Shown here one piece after another: positions 1-12,100 of a stretch of DNA of 64,000 nt. This stretch comes from Rachycentron canadum (lineage: Eukaryota; Chordata; Actinopteri; Carangiformes; Rachycentridae): positions 3,814,918 to 3,878,917 of the forward strand of contig CM076651.1 in assembly GCA_038496675.1 (NCBI GenBank), written 5' to 3'. Each line of letters starts with the position of its first letter. Positions within the stretch are counted from its first letter, which is position 1. Made by a program: the position numbers and the translations under genes. The notes beneath the pieces are model-generated. The model saw only the letters and a list, made by a program, of their open reading frames with translations. It did no database searches and was not told the origin of the DNA.

Positions 1-2
1 GG

Positions 3-5
<3 letters not shown>

Positions 6-67
<62 letters not shown>
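6..67. repeat. (TA)n microsatellite
   Basis: Two runs of alternating T and A, broken once by a GAC near position 36, lie at the left edge of the window upstream of the cd63 start exon. Confidence 0.95.
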
Positions 68-70
<3 letters not shown>

Positions 71-308
71 GTAGAAAGTAATAAAAAGTGCAGTTTGTCA
101 CATGCCTGTATGGTTCAAGGCCTTTTATAGCTTAAATTTTCACTTTCCCCACTGAAATGAGTCAGATCTTCCATTGTGCTGCTGCTCATATTACAGCTGA
201 TGTAATGTTCATGTACAGTAGTTGTGCCTTGGGAAAGTTTATAAAAATTTGACACGAGTTTGTTTTTTTTTTTGTTTTTTTCCTCCAGGAAACTGTTTTT
301 CATCAGCC

Positions 309-3300
309 ATGGGTGTAGACGGGGGAATGAAATGTGTGAAGTTCCTGCTTTTCTTTTTCAACTTCATTTTCTGGGTGAGAAACACAGACTACTTCTTAAA
401 ATGTTTGTTGTCAAAAAGAAAAAAACAAAAAAGCAGAGTGGGGGTGGATCACACCTAAACTCTGATACTGAGAAGCGAAGAAGGAAGCAAAAAGTGAAGC
501 CAGGGTATGTTTTCCAGAGAGATTCTGTCTTGACGAGATAAATCGTCTGATTTTTTTGAGCAGTCTTTTACATGATTTATTTATATTTTACTGCAGGACT
601 AGTTTTGTTACCTTTCCCCTTTCTGCCAGCCTTATGACTTTGAGCATGGGTTATGGCCGTGCTACCCTACTTTAAGCTTAACATGCGCTATGAAATCATT
701 TGTAAAAATCAGATGACGATCACACACGCTCACACAACCTATGACACACCCACTTGATGTGTTCTTCCTGAAGATTTGTGGACTGGCGCACATTTTTGTT
801 TGCACTTGTTTTTGTCACGTTAACGAACGCATGGGAGAACATGAACACGAGAGCACGAACCTGAGATATCCTGTACTTAACTTACCGTTTCCTTGTTGTA
901 ACCTGTTTGCTTTTTCTTTATGGTGTTTGAGGGAGAGTGAAAGATGGTGATAAAGGAATGTGAATCTTATGACCAGAAAGTGTAACAGTATCATGTGACT
1001 CATCCAGATCATCTTGTTTTCTCCTTTTATTTTTTTTTCTTTTCCATCCTTCACTGACACAATGCCACTTACAGCGTAAAGCAGTGGTGTTTCCAATAAA
1101 GTGCAGCACTGAAGAAAACCCATAATCATTTCACACAGGGCAAGAGGAAGTACACAATGACAAAGCTGCATTTATTCAGAGAGCCTTGAACAGTGATAAT
1201 GCTTTACTTTAAACCCCTATTTATTTAATCATTTATTTTAGGTTTTATAGATATTTAATAGTTTATAACACACAATGTTGTAAGCACATATAATTGCATT
1301 TTAAGTGCTTATTAATGTACAGTACTTGTCCACAAATAACTTAAATTCAACACCACTATGTTTTATGATTCATTTATGTCATTTATTTTACCAGCATCCA
1401 TTGATGAGAGGCTGCAGTTACTTATTTACATCGGTATACAACTACATTATAGTGTGTTATAAATCATTTATTAGGTTATTCCTTATGAATGCTACATAGG
1501 CAGAGTTGAACTAGAACTTAAACTAAACAGTATAACAGCATATAAATGTCATGTCATGTTGGAAATAGATGTCTTTATCAATGTATCTGTCGGTAACTAT
1601 AGTTTTTCCATCAGTGGAGGCTGATGTACAGATAATGGATCATAATACTGTAGAACACAACATAAAATAAACACATAAAATTTATGTCTTCATAGGACAA
1701 GTTATAATAATGGCCAGGTAATTCGTAATATTCTGACAATTGACTAATCCATTAATTGACTATAATTTCAGTTCTACATGTTCACCAGAAAATTAAAGTC
1801 AAGGTGAAAACAAAAACAATAAACAGCAAAACACTTTATTTTATCACTCTATTCTATTTATTTTTTTCTGGGTCTGATGTGACCCTCATTGAGCTGTTTG
1901 TCTACTCTGTTCACTTCTTTATATTTTCCTACGTCAACCATTAGCCACCTATTTGACTCAAGCTCAAATATTGACTTTGGTGGTGCCAACAAGGGCAGGT
2001 CTTTAGCTGCAGCTTAACATGGGTAACATAACAAACTGGGCTCATAATGTTTCACCTGATATTACATCTACTCACTTCCAGTGTTAATGCACAGGTTTTT
2101 ACCCCGGTGAGAGCATTTCTGGCAATTTTTACTTTACTTCTTCTTTTTTCTTCCTTTTTTAACTTGTAAACATTGAAGAGTAGTAAGACCAGTTTAGCCG
2201 GGAGCTGTTTCTGGGGCTTGTGTTTATTTGTGTACTGTGACTGCTTTGTAAAAGGTTTAAAGATAAGACTGCTGCAGAGAACTGAGTCAAATATATAAAG
2301 AAAGTATACAACTGAGTTATCACCAAATATACTATAATAAGTCTCAAGTGCAACTGTGTATTTATCCTGTTTTACTTTATGGCAGGATGTGTTTATTTTT
2401 ACTGGGTGACTTTTATAGTATGAGTTATAATACATTCATCAAGTCATCAGTCTTACTCACAACGTACGCATGAGCATTTATAAGTTTAAAACTTCATCTT
2501 TTGATAGTTTATCAGTACAGCTGAAACAATTTATTGTTTGGTAGATATAGTAGATACAGATACAATTAATCAAATACAATATCATCTATGCCAAAAACCT
2601 GTTAGTACTAGTTTCTCAAATGTTATTATTTAATGGTTTTCTTAGTCTTCTATGATGGTAGAAGTAAAACTTTGGCTCTTGTCTTTGTCTCTTTGGCTTT
2701 TGGTCAAACAATTGTAATTTGAATTGGGATAGGAAATAATAACTATTTTAAATATCAACTAATCTGCTGGTTATTTGTTAAGTGAAAACTTAAGATGACA
2801 TCTTCACATTGATTTGCCCCAGAAATATTCTAGGGCTGCAACTAACAATTATTTACATTAATTATTTTCTCAATTAATCATTTAGTTTATAAAAAAGAGT
2901 CTTTGTGTGGTGAGAAAGAATCAAATCTGTTTGTCAGTATGCTCTGGTCATTGCAACACTAGAGTGAGGTCACACATTTCTTTCCACTCCTCTGGTGTGT
3001 CTTCATCTATCACTTGACCAATGATGTGCACATCCACACACTGTCATCGATGTGTCATCATTTTAACCCATGTTCTAGTACAACTTCGTACAAAATTTAA
3101 AGAAACAAAAAATAACTATAAAAAAATAACAATAACTCATAAGTTGTAAATCTTTGCTTGACAAATATCCAAATCGTGGCAGATTATATGTCCCTCAATT
3201 AACTTATCGATTAGTTATTTAAGCTCTGATCTGTTCCTCTCTCATCAAAGATTGAACTCCACAACAGCTGTATTTGCCCTGACTGGACTCCCAAGTCTCT

Positions 3301-6300
3301 TGGACAAAGCACAGTCAAAGTGAAGAATATCCTGGGATCTATAATGTTTGTTTTTGGAGCTAGTTGATCCCAGACGATCATGGACAAACAGTTCACCCAC
3401 ACAATGTTTGAACTGCTCTTTTCACTCCACCCAGAGCAGTGACATATGCATATTGCAGTTAATCACCTGCATTTGGGAAATGAAGAATGTTGTAACTCCC
3501 TTCCTTAGTTTGTGCTATGGAAAGGTCTGATTCTTATATTCAAGGGAAATGAATCTAGTGATTCATTGGTACGTCATTGTTAGTTGTGGAAATTCAAAAT
3601 GTTGGTCACCTTTGTTTCTATCTCACATCTCAATTACTCAAGATTGTCAGAAATCTACATACAGACACTGACATTTAATCTAGTGCCACTATCAAGTCCA
3701 AATTACAGTCTACCCAGTAATTCAATTTATGACCAATTACAAAACCAATTACAATTGGTAAGTGAATATCAACATGCTAACAAATTAAATTGAAATCAGT
3801 GTATTTGCATTATTCTTGTGGGCACGTTTACATAGTGTGCATTTAGCTTATTGCAGCCTCACAGAGATGTTAGCATGTCATTTCAAAGTGTAGCATTCAA
3901 TTTGCTTTTGGATCTAAAAATTGGAAGTTAAACAGGTTCCTGAAATGCAGATTTTAGCTTGTTTATCACAAATAAGCTTTAATTCAGAAACCAAAACATC
4001 TATTTAGGATCATTTTATCTACGGTTTTCAGCCTGGGAAATCACATTTGTTTGTTTGAGTAAATTTCCCTCTAGAAGGGAATCAAACTGAATTAATCCAG
4101 ATCAATGGCTGTCAAAGTCAAATGTTTCACTGTCATAAACAAATAATTTGTTACGATAACTATTTAATAAATATCAGTGATGGATAAATTTCATAATTGG
4201 GTGGGATTCATAATCTTAGTGTTCCCAGTGTTCCCTTGTGCACTCAGACACCCAGTGAAATAAAGAGCAGGCATAAACTAATGAACTGAAACTTCTCTTT
4301 TTCTTGCAGGTATGCGGTCTAGCACTGATTGTGGTGGGAATCCTGGTTCAGGTGGCTCTGCACAAAACCTTAATGATCCATGATGCAACAGCCTCAGGCG
4401 CTCCCATCGTCGTCATCGCAATTGGTGTGGTGGTTTTCTTCATCGCCTTCTTTGGCTGCTGTGGAGCCTGGAAAGAGAACTACTGCATGATCACAACGGT
4501 AAATCATATAGCTCAGTATTTGTTAACCCTAAAACAATGGTGTTTTGAGCATATATTGATGAATAACGTGCAAAATATGTATAATGTGGAGTTGTATTTA
4601 AGTTTGAAATATTTTTCGTTTCTTGCTTTCCTCCAGTTTGCCCTCCTCCTCTCACTGATCATCATTGTTGAGATTGCAGCCGCAATTACTGGATACATCT
4701 TCAGAAAAAAAGTGAGTGTATAAATTCAGAGTTTTGTGTGTTACGTGGGGCCCTGCAGAAGATGTGGTTTAACTTTATCTGCCATGTTGTGTCTCCCGTT
4801 TAGCTCTCAACTGTCGTCCAGGATAGCCTGACTGACATGATTAACAACTACAGCAACAGCACAAGTGAATTCAGAGACAGTGTGGATAAACTGCAGAAGG
4901 ACGTGAGTACGCTGGAAAGTCTCCTATTCACTGTTTACTTAGTCTGACAACACCCTGGCATAACACTCCTGCATCCTGTTGGTCAGTGTTGCATGAAATA
5001 TATGCCATGACTTGACAGGAGATTTCTTTGCACCATCTGTTGATACAAGTTATGACCTCTTACAGTACATTGGCCAATTGCAGACTGATAGCTGGCGAGT
5101 CCATATTAAATGTTTTGCATTTCACTTATGTCAACTTTCAGTTGAAATGCTGCGGTGTGAACAGTTCCTCTGACTGGAGAAACTTCAAACCTGATAGAAA
5201 CTCGGTGCCTGACTCATGCTGTGTGAATGTTACTGTGAACTGTGGAAGTGGAACCATGACAGATGTTAACAAAGTTCACCAGCAGGTAAAACCCCGGGGA
5301 TCTATATTTTGTTGTGAAGTCTATCATGAACCTGAGATTTAGTTCATTTTACAAGCCTCTTGTTTTTACTACTTGTAGATGTGGTTTAATAACATCGTTA
5401 ATGAAATCAGAAAATAACTTTTAATGAAGAAGCCAATCATTAAGTCAGTATTTTCCAATCATGCCCTGAGCAACCATTACCTGATTTTATGTTGCACACA
5501 GTGCAGGTAGTTTTTTTACACAACAGCAGTGAACTGCACTATTGCGAAGTGAAACTGACACACTGTGTCTCAACTCGGTAGTTCTGCCTGCTTGCTTATT
5601 TCCTTATAGCTCATTGCTAATCTCACCTTTGACATAAATTCTTTGCCTCAATGACAGCTACCAAGCAAAAGATGCATAGTTGAGACGACACTGGAGTTTG
5701 ATAGAAAGTAAATATTAGACAGAAACATGTCGCAAAGGGATGATAATGTCAGTGTATTTGTGTGCTTGAAATCCCCACACAAGTGCATGTAAATTAGACC
5801 TCTGTCTAACTCATCCCTAAATATGAGGAATGACATTCATTTCTTTGTTATTCACTGGGTTCATGCACAGCCTATATAATATATACAACATGAAATATAA
5901 CTGGTGTAATAACAATGGTTTAGGATAACGTATGTATGTTGACATTATTATTGAGTATGCAAGCTTAATTTGTGGCAGGGGGAAAGTTACAACTTCCATA
6001 CCTTTGTGTGATTAAATATGAGGGTGGGTCAAAGGATTATATGGGTGTCATGCTGTATAGGCTGTAAAGCCATTTCAGGCAACAGCAGGATTTCTAATTT
6101 TTGGTCATATAAATAAAGCAAACTTGATTTCAAACAAGGAAGTTGGTGTTGATAATGTCAACAAAACACAAGCTTCAAAAAAGAAGTAAAATGTTTAACC
6201 CCAAGGCAAAGAGCAACTGAACCAGTGGAGTGTGACGACTGGATCTAATGTTTCTGTGTTTCTGATGCAGGGTTGTCATGATGTTGTGGAGAAACAACTG

Positions 6301-7438
6301 GAGAAAAACATTCAGTGGGTGATAGTTGCAGCTCTTGTTATTGCTTTCCTGCAGGTATGTAATGTCAATAAACAGAAGCTGTTGCTGTAGAGATGCAATC
6401 TGACTTCAGTACACTTTAGTTTTCCTTAGCACACTTACACACAGAACCCAGTGTGAAAGTTTTTTTTTTCCCCCATGGTGTAATTGTGTTTGTTACTTTG
6501 CTGACATTTTAACCAGGGGTCTAACAATACATTTTTACAATGATATCATACGTATCATTTTCCGATAAGATTCAACAGCGATATTTGGCTCATCGAGAAC
6601 AATACGATACAACGACTTGAAGTCGAGTAACTCAACCAGTGTGACTGTGAAATAGATACCTGGATACTGAACAGTGCAGGGAGGACTCCTTGAAGTTTTT
6701 GTTGTAAGGGAATCAGGGATAGATTAACTATAAACAAAAAAAAAAAAAACAACGATTAATGGCAAATGCATTCACCTTTTATTAAAAGTGCAGGTTGATA
6801 AACACTGGTTGAACCTGCTGCTATTCAGTATTAAATGAGTGCAATAATAATAAACAAAAATAAAGTGCAACTAACATTTCTTCAGATTGAATGAACAGTA
6901 GGTTAACCTGCTACTTCTATTCTCACACGCCTGACCTCAAATGTGACTTGAAAATCTCTCGCTCCTCTTTGTGAGTGAGTGTTTGAGTGAATTGGAGTAA
7001 TGTTTAACATTTCTTTACTATTAAGTGTCAATACAATCAATCATTTAACTCACAAATCAGTTTTAGATCGATATACGTCCCTGTCGATATATCAATGCAT
7101 CGATGTAGTCGATGAATTGTTACACCCCTAATTTTGACATTACTTTGAGTTAGATCTAAATTTATATTAATGTGAAATCTGCGCTTTACTTCACATTCCT
7201 AATATTCAGCCTTTATAATCAGTACACAAACATTTAATAAATGGTTTATAATAATATAATATAGATATAAGCCACAGTGCAAATGTTTATTTATTGCTAA
7301 ATAAGTGGAATAAATAGTCTAACTAGATTAATAAAAAATAATTATCTCCTCCCCTCCTTGTTTTCTTTCCAGATAATGGGAATCGTGTTCGCCTGCTTGT
7401 TGATGAGAGGCATCCGCAGTGGCTATGAAGTCATGTGA
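309..7438 (+). CDS. cd63: CD63-like tetraspanin
   Basis: Tetraspanin of late endosomes, lysosomes and exosomes, involved in cargo sorting and integrin and protease trafficking. Coding exons: 309-374, 4310-4498, 4637-4711, 4804-4902, 5142-5285, 6271-6354, 7373-7438. All junctions are in phase 0 with GT-AG ends, giving 240 aa (human CD63 is 238). The start MGVDGGMKCVKF matches the conserved tetraspanin N terminus. Four membrane segments are visible, at roughly residues 11-35, 54-75, 84-105 and 203-230. The large loop carries the CCG motif (146-148), a PDSCC motif and several N-glycosylation sequons (NYS, NST, NSS, NVT). The C terminus GYEVM is the tyrosine-type lysosomal sorting signal that distinguishes CD63 from most tetraspanins. 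An acceptor at 287-288 shows that the ATG exon begins at 289, so a non-coding first exon lies upstream, probably outside the window. Intron 1 is about 3.9 kb. Confidence 0.96.
2515..2800 (-). repeat. Dispersed fish repeat, reverse copy
   Basis: The segment runs from a degenerate GCTGAAACAATTTATTG end through 'tttctcaaatgttattattt' and a TTTGGTCAAACAA stretch. It resembles the reverse complement of the common fish repeat that begins TAGGGCTGCAACTAAC. Identification is from memory; edges are approximate. Confidence 0.5.
2831..3228 (+). mobile_element. hAT-like non-autonomous element, degenerate right end
   Basis: The left end reads TAGGGCTGCAACTAACAATT, the standard terminus of a very common non-autonomous fish element. 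The right end, near 3206-3228, reads TCGATTAGTTATTTAAGCTC and is a decayed inverted copy. The interior differs from the common form and has no transposase. No clear target duplication is visible. Confidence 0.5.
6514..7130. mobile_element. hAT-like MITE with target-site duplication
   Basis: A 617-bp element in cd63 intron 6. It starts CAGGGGTCTAACAATACA; the reverse complement of its end is TAGGGGTGTAACAATTCA, a near-perfect terminal inverted repeat. It is flanked by ATTTTAAC (6506-6513) and ATTTTGAC (7131-7138), an 8-bp target duplication with one mismatch. An 8-bp duplication and ends of this type are hAT features. No transposase frame is present, so it is non-autonomous. Confidence 0.8.
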
Positions 7439-7751
7439 TTCAGCTTCACGCCTGGGCAGGAGCTGGCTGTTGAGCTCATGCATTTTGAGCTTCATTTGAA
7501 AACTTTACATACGTTCATCTTATAATTCAGATATAATGCACAGAACAATTTATTGTGTTTTCATTCTGCTTCGATACTGTGCATGTGTAGGAAACAAAAC
7601 TGTTAGAAAAGTCTCATGTCCACTTTACTGTCAGTGTACGTTGTTAGAGGGATTTTAACATCTTTTACTTTGGTAAAGACTTTTTGGACCCGTTTTGGCA
7701 TTGAATTTTTATTTCTTGCTGGTTACAGGCTGGCTGTTTGTTTCTATTTTT

Positions 7752-7757
7752 ATTAAA
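7752..7757 (+). terminator. cd63 poly(A) signal (ATTAAA)
   Basis: ATTAAA lies about 315 nt after the cd63 stop. It is the first good hexamer variant in the 3' UTR and sits just short of the converging letmd1 3' end. Confidence 0.5.
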
Positions 7758-7829
7758 GACTTAAAACTACACCTGAATTTGCTGTAAGAGTAAATACAAA
7801 CAGGGAAAATTAAATGCACCTTATAGGTA

Positions 7830-7835
7830 TTTATT
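7830..7835 (-). terminator. Candidate letmd1 poly(A) signal (AATAAA)
   Basis: AATAAA on the minus strand, about 1.3 kb beyond the letmd1 stop and about 75 bp from the cd63 signal. If used, the two convergent transcripts would end almost head to head. The interval 7836-9134 holds only untranslated sequence, with poly(A) runs near 8229 and 8489. Confidence 0.35.
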
Positions 7836-9134
7836 TCAGTTCCATGACAGTATAATATTGGCACAGCAGAAGAACATTCAAAACTTAAAATAACATTTAA
7901 AAAAAACAAACAAGTTTCATAAACAAAATATAACTTTTACAACTCATTCTTCAAACGTATTATGTGCCTGTTCTTGCGAAAGGCTCAGGAAACAAATGAC
8001 ATTTCCTACTTAATAGTTCACGCCACCAAACACCAGCACAAGGGATGTGCAGTTCCTCCTTGAAAAACTGTCACCCTGAAGCAGGTGAAAAGCTTGAATT
8101 AAATGTCGTGCTCATGTGTGGTCTCACCGGTGTAGGTTAATGTCATTCGGCCTCCAAAGCAAGAAAACATCAAGTAAACAATAAAGTGCCATCACAGCTT
8201 GATTCCATAGCAACTCCTGTGCTGCATCCAAAAAAAAAAAAAAAAAAGGCTAAGAGAATGATAGTCATCTACAAGTTCAGCTCCTCACCACACAATCAAG
8301 CCTGGGTGTTTTTGCAGCTGAGTCATCTTGGTGACTATTTAGGAGCCTGTGTGTAATCTACTGCTCCTTGATGTTGACTGCTCATTCCTTATTTTGACAG
8401 CACGAGGTCCTTTCATCAGGGCCGTTGCCCTAAATTGGCTCTTTTACGGGTTATCTACAATGTTGCCACGACCAGCATTATCCACGGTAAAAAAAAAAAA
8501 AGCAGAGCACAAAGTAAGGTATGAGAATACAGTTCGTGTTTGATGTGAACATGTTAAAACATTTATGCTCACAAAAAAGCCATTTTATCTGTATTTTTAT
8601 GAATGGAATGTGTCAGAACAATTGTACCATTCCTCAAGCAAAAAATATAAACAGACCAGTAAGTTATGCTGAACTTTCACTTTAGAGTGAAAAGTGTTTG
8701 TAGCTTTGAAATGTTTTGTGTCAGCTTAGAAGTAAACAGGCAAATCATGATATTACCTGAACATCACCACTTAATATAGTTCAGTGCATCACAATCAGTT
8801 TCACTGCACCAAGCAAGATTTCCAAGCCAAAATGCATCTCACGTGTAAATAGAGTCACCATAGTTTTCCAAAAGAAAGTCTGTTAACTGTGCGTACTTGT
8901 ATCTGTACTTGTCACTGAGATATTCACAGCAAACACATGCAGTGTTTAGAATTTATAAGATTGTTTTCTTTATGCCAGAACTACTTTGAGCTTTGGTACA
9001 ATTTTACTTTTTTTAACATGTTTTTTCCTTGGCAAAAATGAGACGTTGACAACTCTTACAATGTTGTGTTGCCTAGCGCACGAATGAGAACGTAATCACA
9101 AAAGCAGACTGCATCCGGCTTCCTGTCAGCGGGA

Positions 9135-12100
9135 TCATTTGAGCCTATTTGGGTAGTTGGCAGAGAGAAATACCATGGTGTGCAGAAGCAGTGACACCTC
9201 TGAGTCTGCAACAAATTAAACAAAGGGGGATGTTAAGATAACAACTATTCTTATGAAGACATCAGATATAGCTGCCAACAGGGCAGTGTTGAAGTAACAA
9301 AATTACAAAAAAGCTACGTGAAAATGAAAATACCTTTCAACGAGGAGGAGACCTGAAGCCACTGGGACAACCACTCACGACACTGGTTAATGCCAAGACG
9401 ATCAGAATTAAGCCCTCTTAAATAACAAGCCTAGAAAGAGGAAATGTTATGTACATTGCTTAGACTATTAAAAAAAAAAAAAACTGTTCATGTGGGCCAA
9501 GTTTAGCTCACATGATGAACACTGTACTGAACAGAAAGACTGACCTGTCTGAGTTCAGAGTCACTGAGCTGATGAGGGCCCAGCCTGCAGAGGGCGCGGT
9601 CCAGCTGCAGCAGCTCGAGGGCGTGGCTGTTCAGTCGCCGGCCGATCAGGAAACCTGGGAGACGAGGTGTCAGGAAGAGCAAAGGGCTGATGTGCCTCTG
9701 AGTAACCAAGAAAACAGAAGAGAGAGTCTAGTGGGGTTGAGAGTCACAGAGCCCTTAGCACAGGATGTGAGTGAGGATTGGATTTTAACTGACCATGTGA
9801 CCCACTCTCATCCTCTTTATGCCCAGTGGAGGTCCAGCAAACAGGTTTCGAACAGCAAGGATTTCAGACGCTGTAGGAGTCCCTCCATTCAGCACCTGAA
9901 AATGTAGAAAGAGTCAGATTATTCCACTTTCATGCCAAACTGGATAGAGATTCAACCTGTTTTTCTCCATTTACAATTGTACTCAAATGTGTACGCAAAT
10001 TCCATATTTTGTTAATAGGTATAAAAAGCCAAATGATAAAAGAAGTAAATTAGCAAATGCAGGTGAGTTATTTTATTTATATGCTTGTTTATATGAGTGT
10101 TAACTAGTATTAGACATATCTGATTATAATGACCTAACCAACATTATTTTTAGTCTGGTTTTGACTTTGTTTGTCATCTTTCCACTTTACAGAATTACTG
10201 TTCATTCAACTGTCAGTGAAAAGCACAAAAGTATTAGCAAAATGTACTAATAGTACCAAAAGTAAAATTCTCTGGTGACTAATATATTTGACAACTGATT
10301 GCTAATACTGAAGCAAAAAGCAATGTGTGAAGAGCACTTGACAGTTGTACTACAGGTGAGTTGGTTTTACTATTTTATATGTAGTTATGTATTTAATGTC
10401 AGAGCTTCCCAACCTGGGAGTGCAACATCTTCAAAGTTATGCCACACAAATCTTTATTATTATTTTACTTATTATCGTCGTCATCAGATAATGCTGCCTC
10501 TTTTGACTGGGAATTATTCATGTGAAACTATTTGAGAGTTTGAGAAAGTTTGAGAGAGGAAATCTGATGGTGAAACTGGTAGAAAGCAACATCTGAAAGG
10601 GGCCCAACGACACAGTTTTTTGAAAGAAGTCACAGGTTGTAAAAGGTCTAAAACAACTGGTTCAGTCTTTAACAGTGATTTGTATTTTTTAAGCTTATCA
10701 CGTTTCTCTTATGTAAAATCATGATCTGAAAAGTAACTAGTATCTAAATCTGTTAAATAAACATAAGGAAGCAAAAAGTACGATGGAAAATGGAAATTGC
10801 ACATATAAGGATATAGAGTCAATATCGACTCATTATAGGAAGAGAAAATAATTATGTCACTTTCTGGTTTACAAACAAAAGTATTCTTATATTTCAGTAT
10901 TACTATCAACAATATTTTCTAATACATTCACTTACTTTAGTGCTCAGGTCTTTAAGGCGACTCTGTAGCTGACCATGTTTGACCTTACTGCTCGTATACT
11001 CAAGCACTTTGAGCACTGGCCGGTGGTGTCGCGCCCTGAGGGAATTATACACTCCCCGAAATTCTACCTGCTGCTGGGGAGTCCAGAAGTGAGGGATCAA
11101 GAGCTGGCGGGGGAAAAAGTACCTGGCAGTGAACAGGTGGGGATGACAGCAGAGGGAATATGTATCAACAGAGACAAGATATGAGGGAACATTGTAGAGA
11201 ACAACGTATTACTAAGAGAATGAGGATGGATTATTGGAGGCTATCAATAAGTTCAGAATGCTTGGCTGAGTATGAATCAAAGGATACCGATGGAAACGAA
11301 AAGACTCACATCAAGACAAAAACTAGGTAGTTGGCAAAGGGGGGTGCAGATATCATCACCAGCGGGATGGCTTTGAGCATGTCTCTGCGAAACTGTGGAA
11401 CAAAGGTCGGGTAAGTAAAGTGGCTGCAAAATAATAAACAGTACAGACCTCAAGTGAAACAACGACTGTTAAAAAAAAAAAAAAGAAATCACTTACGACA
11501 GATGTATTGTCATCTCACCTTGTTTTAAACATCAATACCACTGTCAAATTTACTATTATACCTTAGTGTGATTGTCATGAACAAATGACGCCATAGTAAA
11601 CGCGCCAGTTTTTATTTATAGCATTTTTGTGCTGTGTTTCTATTTTCCATTTCAGGATTTAAATTCTGCTCTCAGCATTCATATCTTCAAATTTCACAAT
11701 ATCAAATTCCCATTTTTGGGTCCTTTTTCTTTTAAAAGTTTAACTGTGGCCTGATTATCCTGAGTACTAAATAGTTCATTTGCGATTTTCTTGTTTAATT
11801 TAAGTTTAAAAGGTGTCTTGTGGGGTTTTCCTGATTGTTTAACATCCCTCCACTGATCAATAGGTGGCAGTAAAATGGACAGATACAAGATACATCTTTA
11901 GGAAACACTAGTCTTGGAATATTTTACAGACAATTTGAAGCATTTTATCCATCACTCATTTAACTTTAAGACTAAATATAAGGGTATAATTTTGACAACA
12001 TTTTGACCACTGTTAGTTTCTATACTGTTACACTAGGGGTGGATGATAGTCACTCTGATAGCCAAGTAACAGTCAAAAATAAGAATTATAAAGTATGATG

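Larger units (their letters stand above)
375..4309 (+). other. cd63 intron 1
   Basis: This intron separates the first coding exon from the rest of cd63. It is A+T-rich and holds two copies of a dispersed fish repeat (2515-2800 and 2831-3228). Open frames here are short and random-looking, and I see no further exon. Confidence 0.85.

Noticed and set aside
222..541. Plus-strand open frames of 78 and 93 codons
   Set aside because: One overlaps the true cd63 first exon and runs on into intron past a good donor; the other is out of frame.
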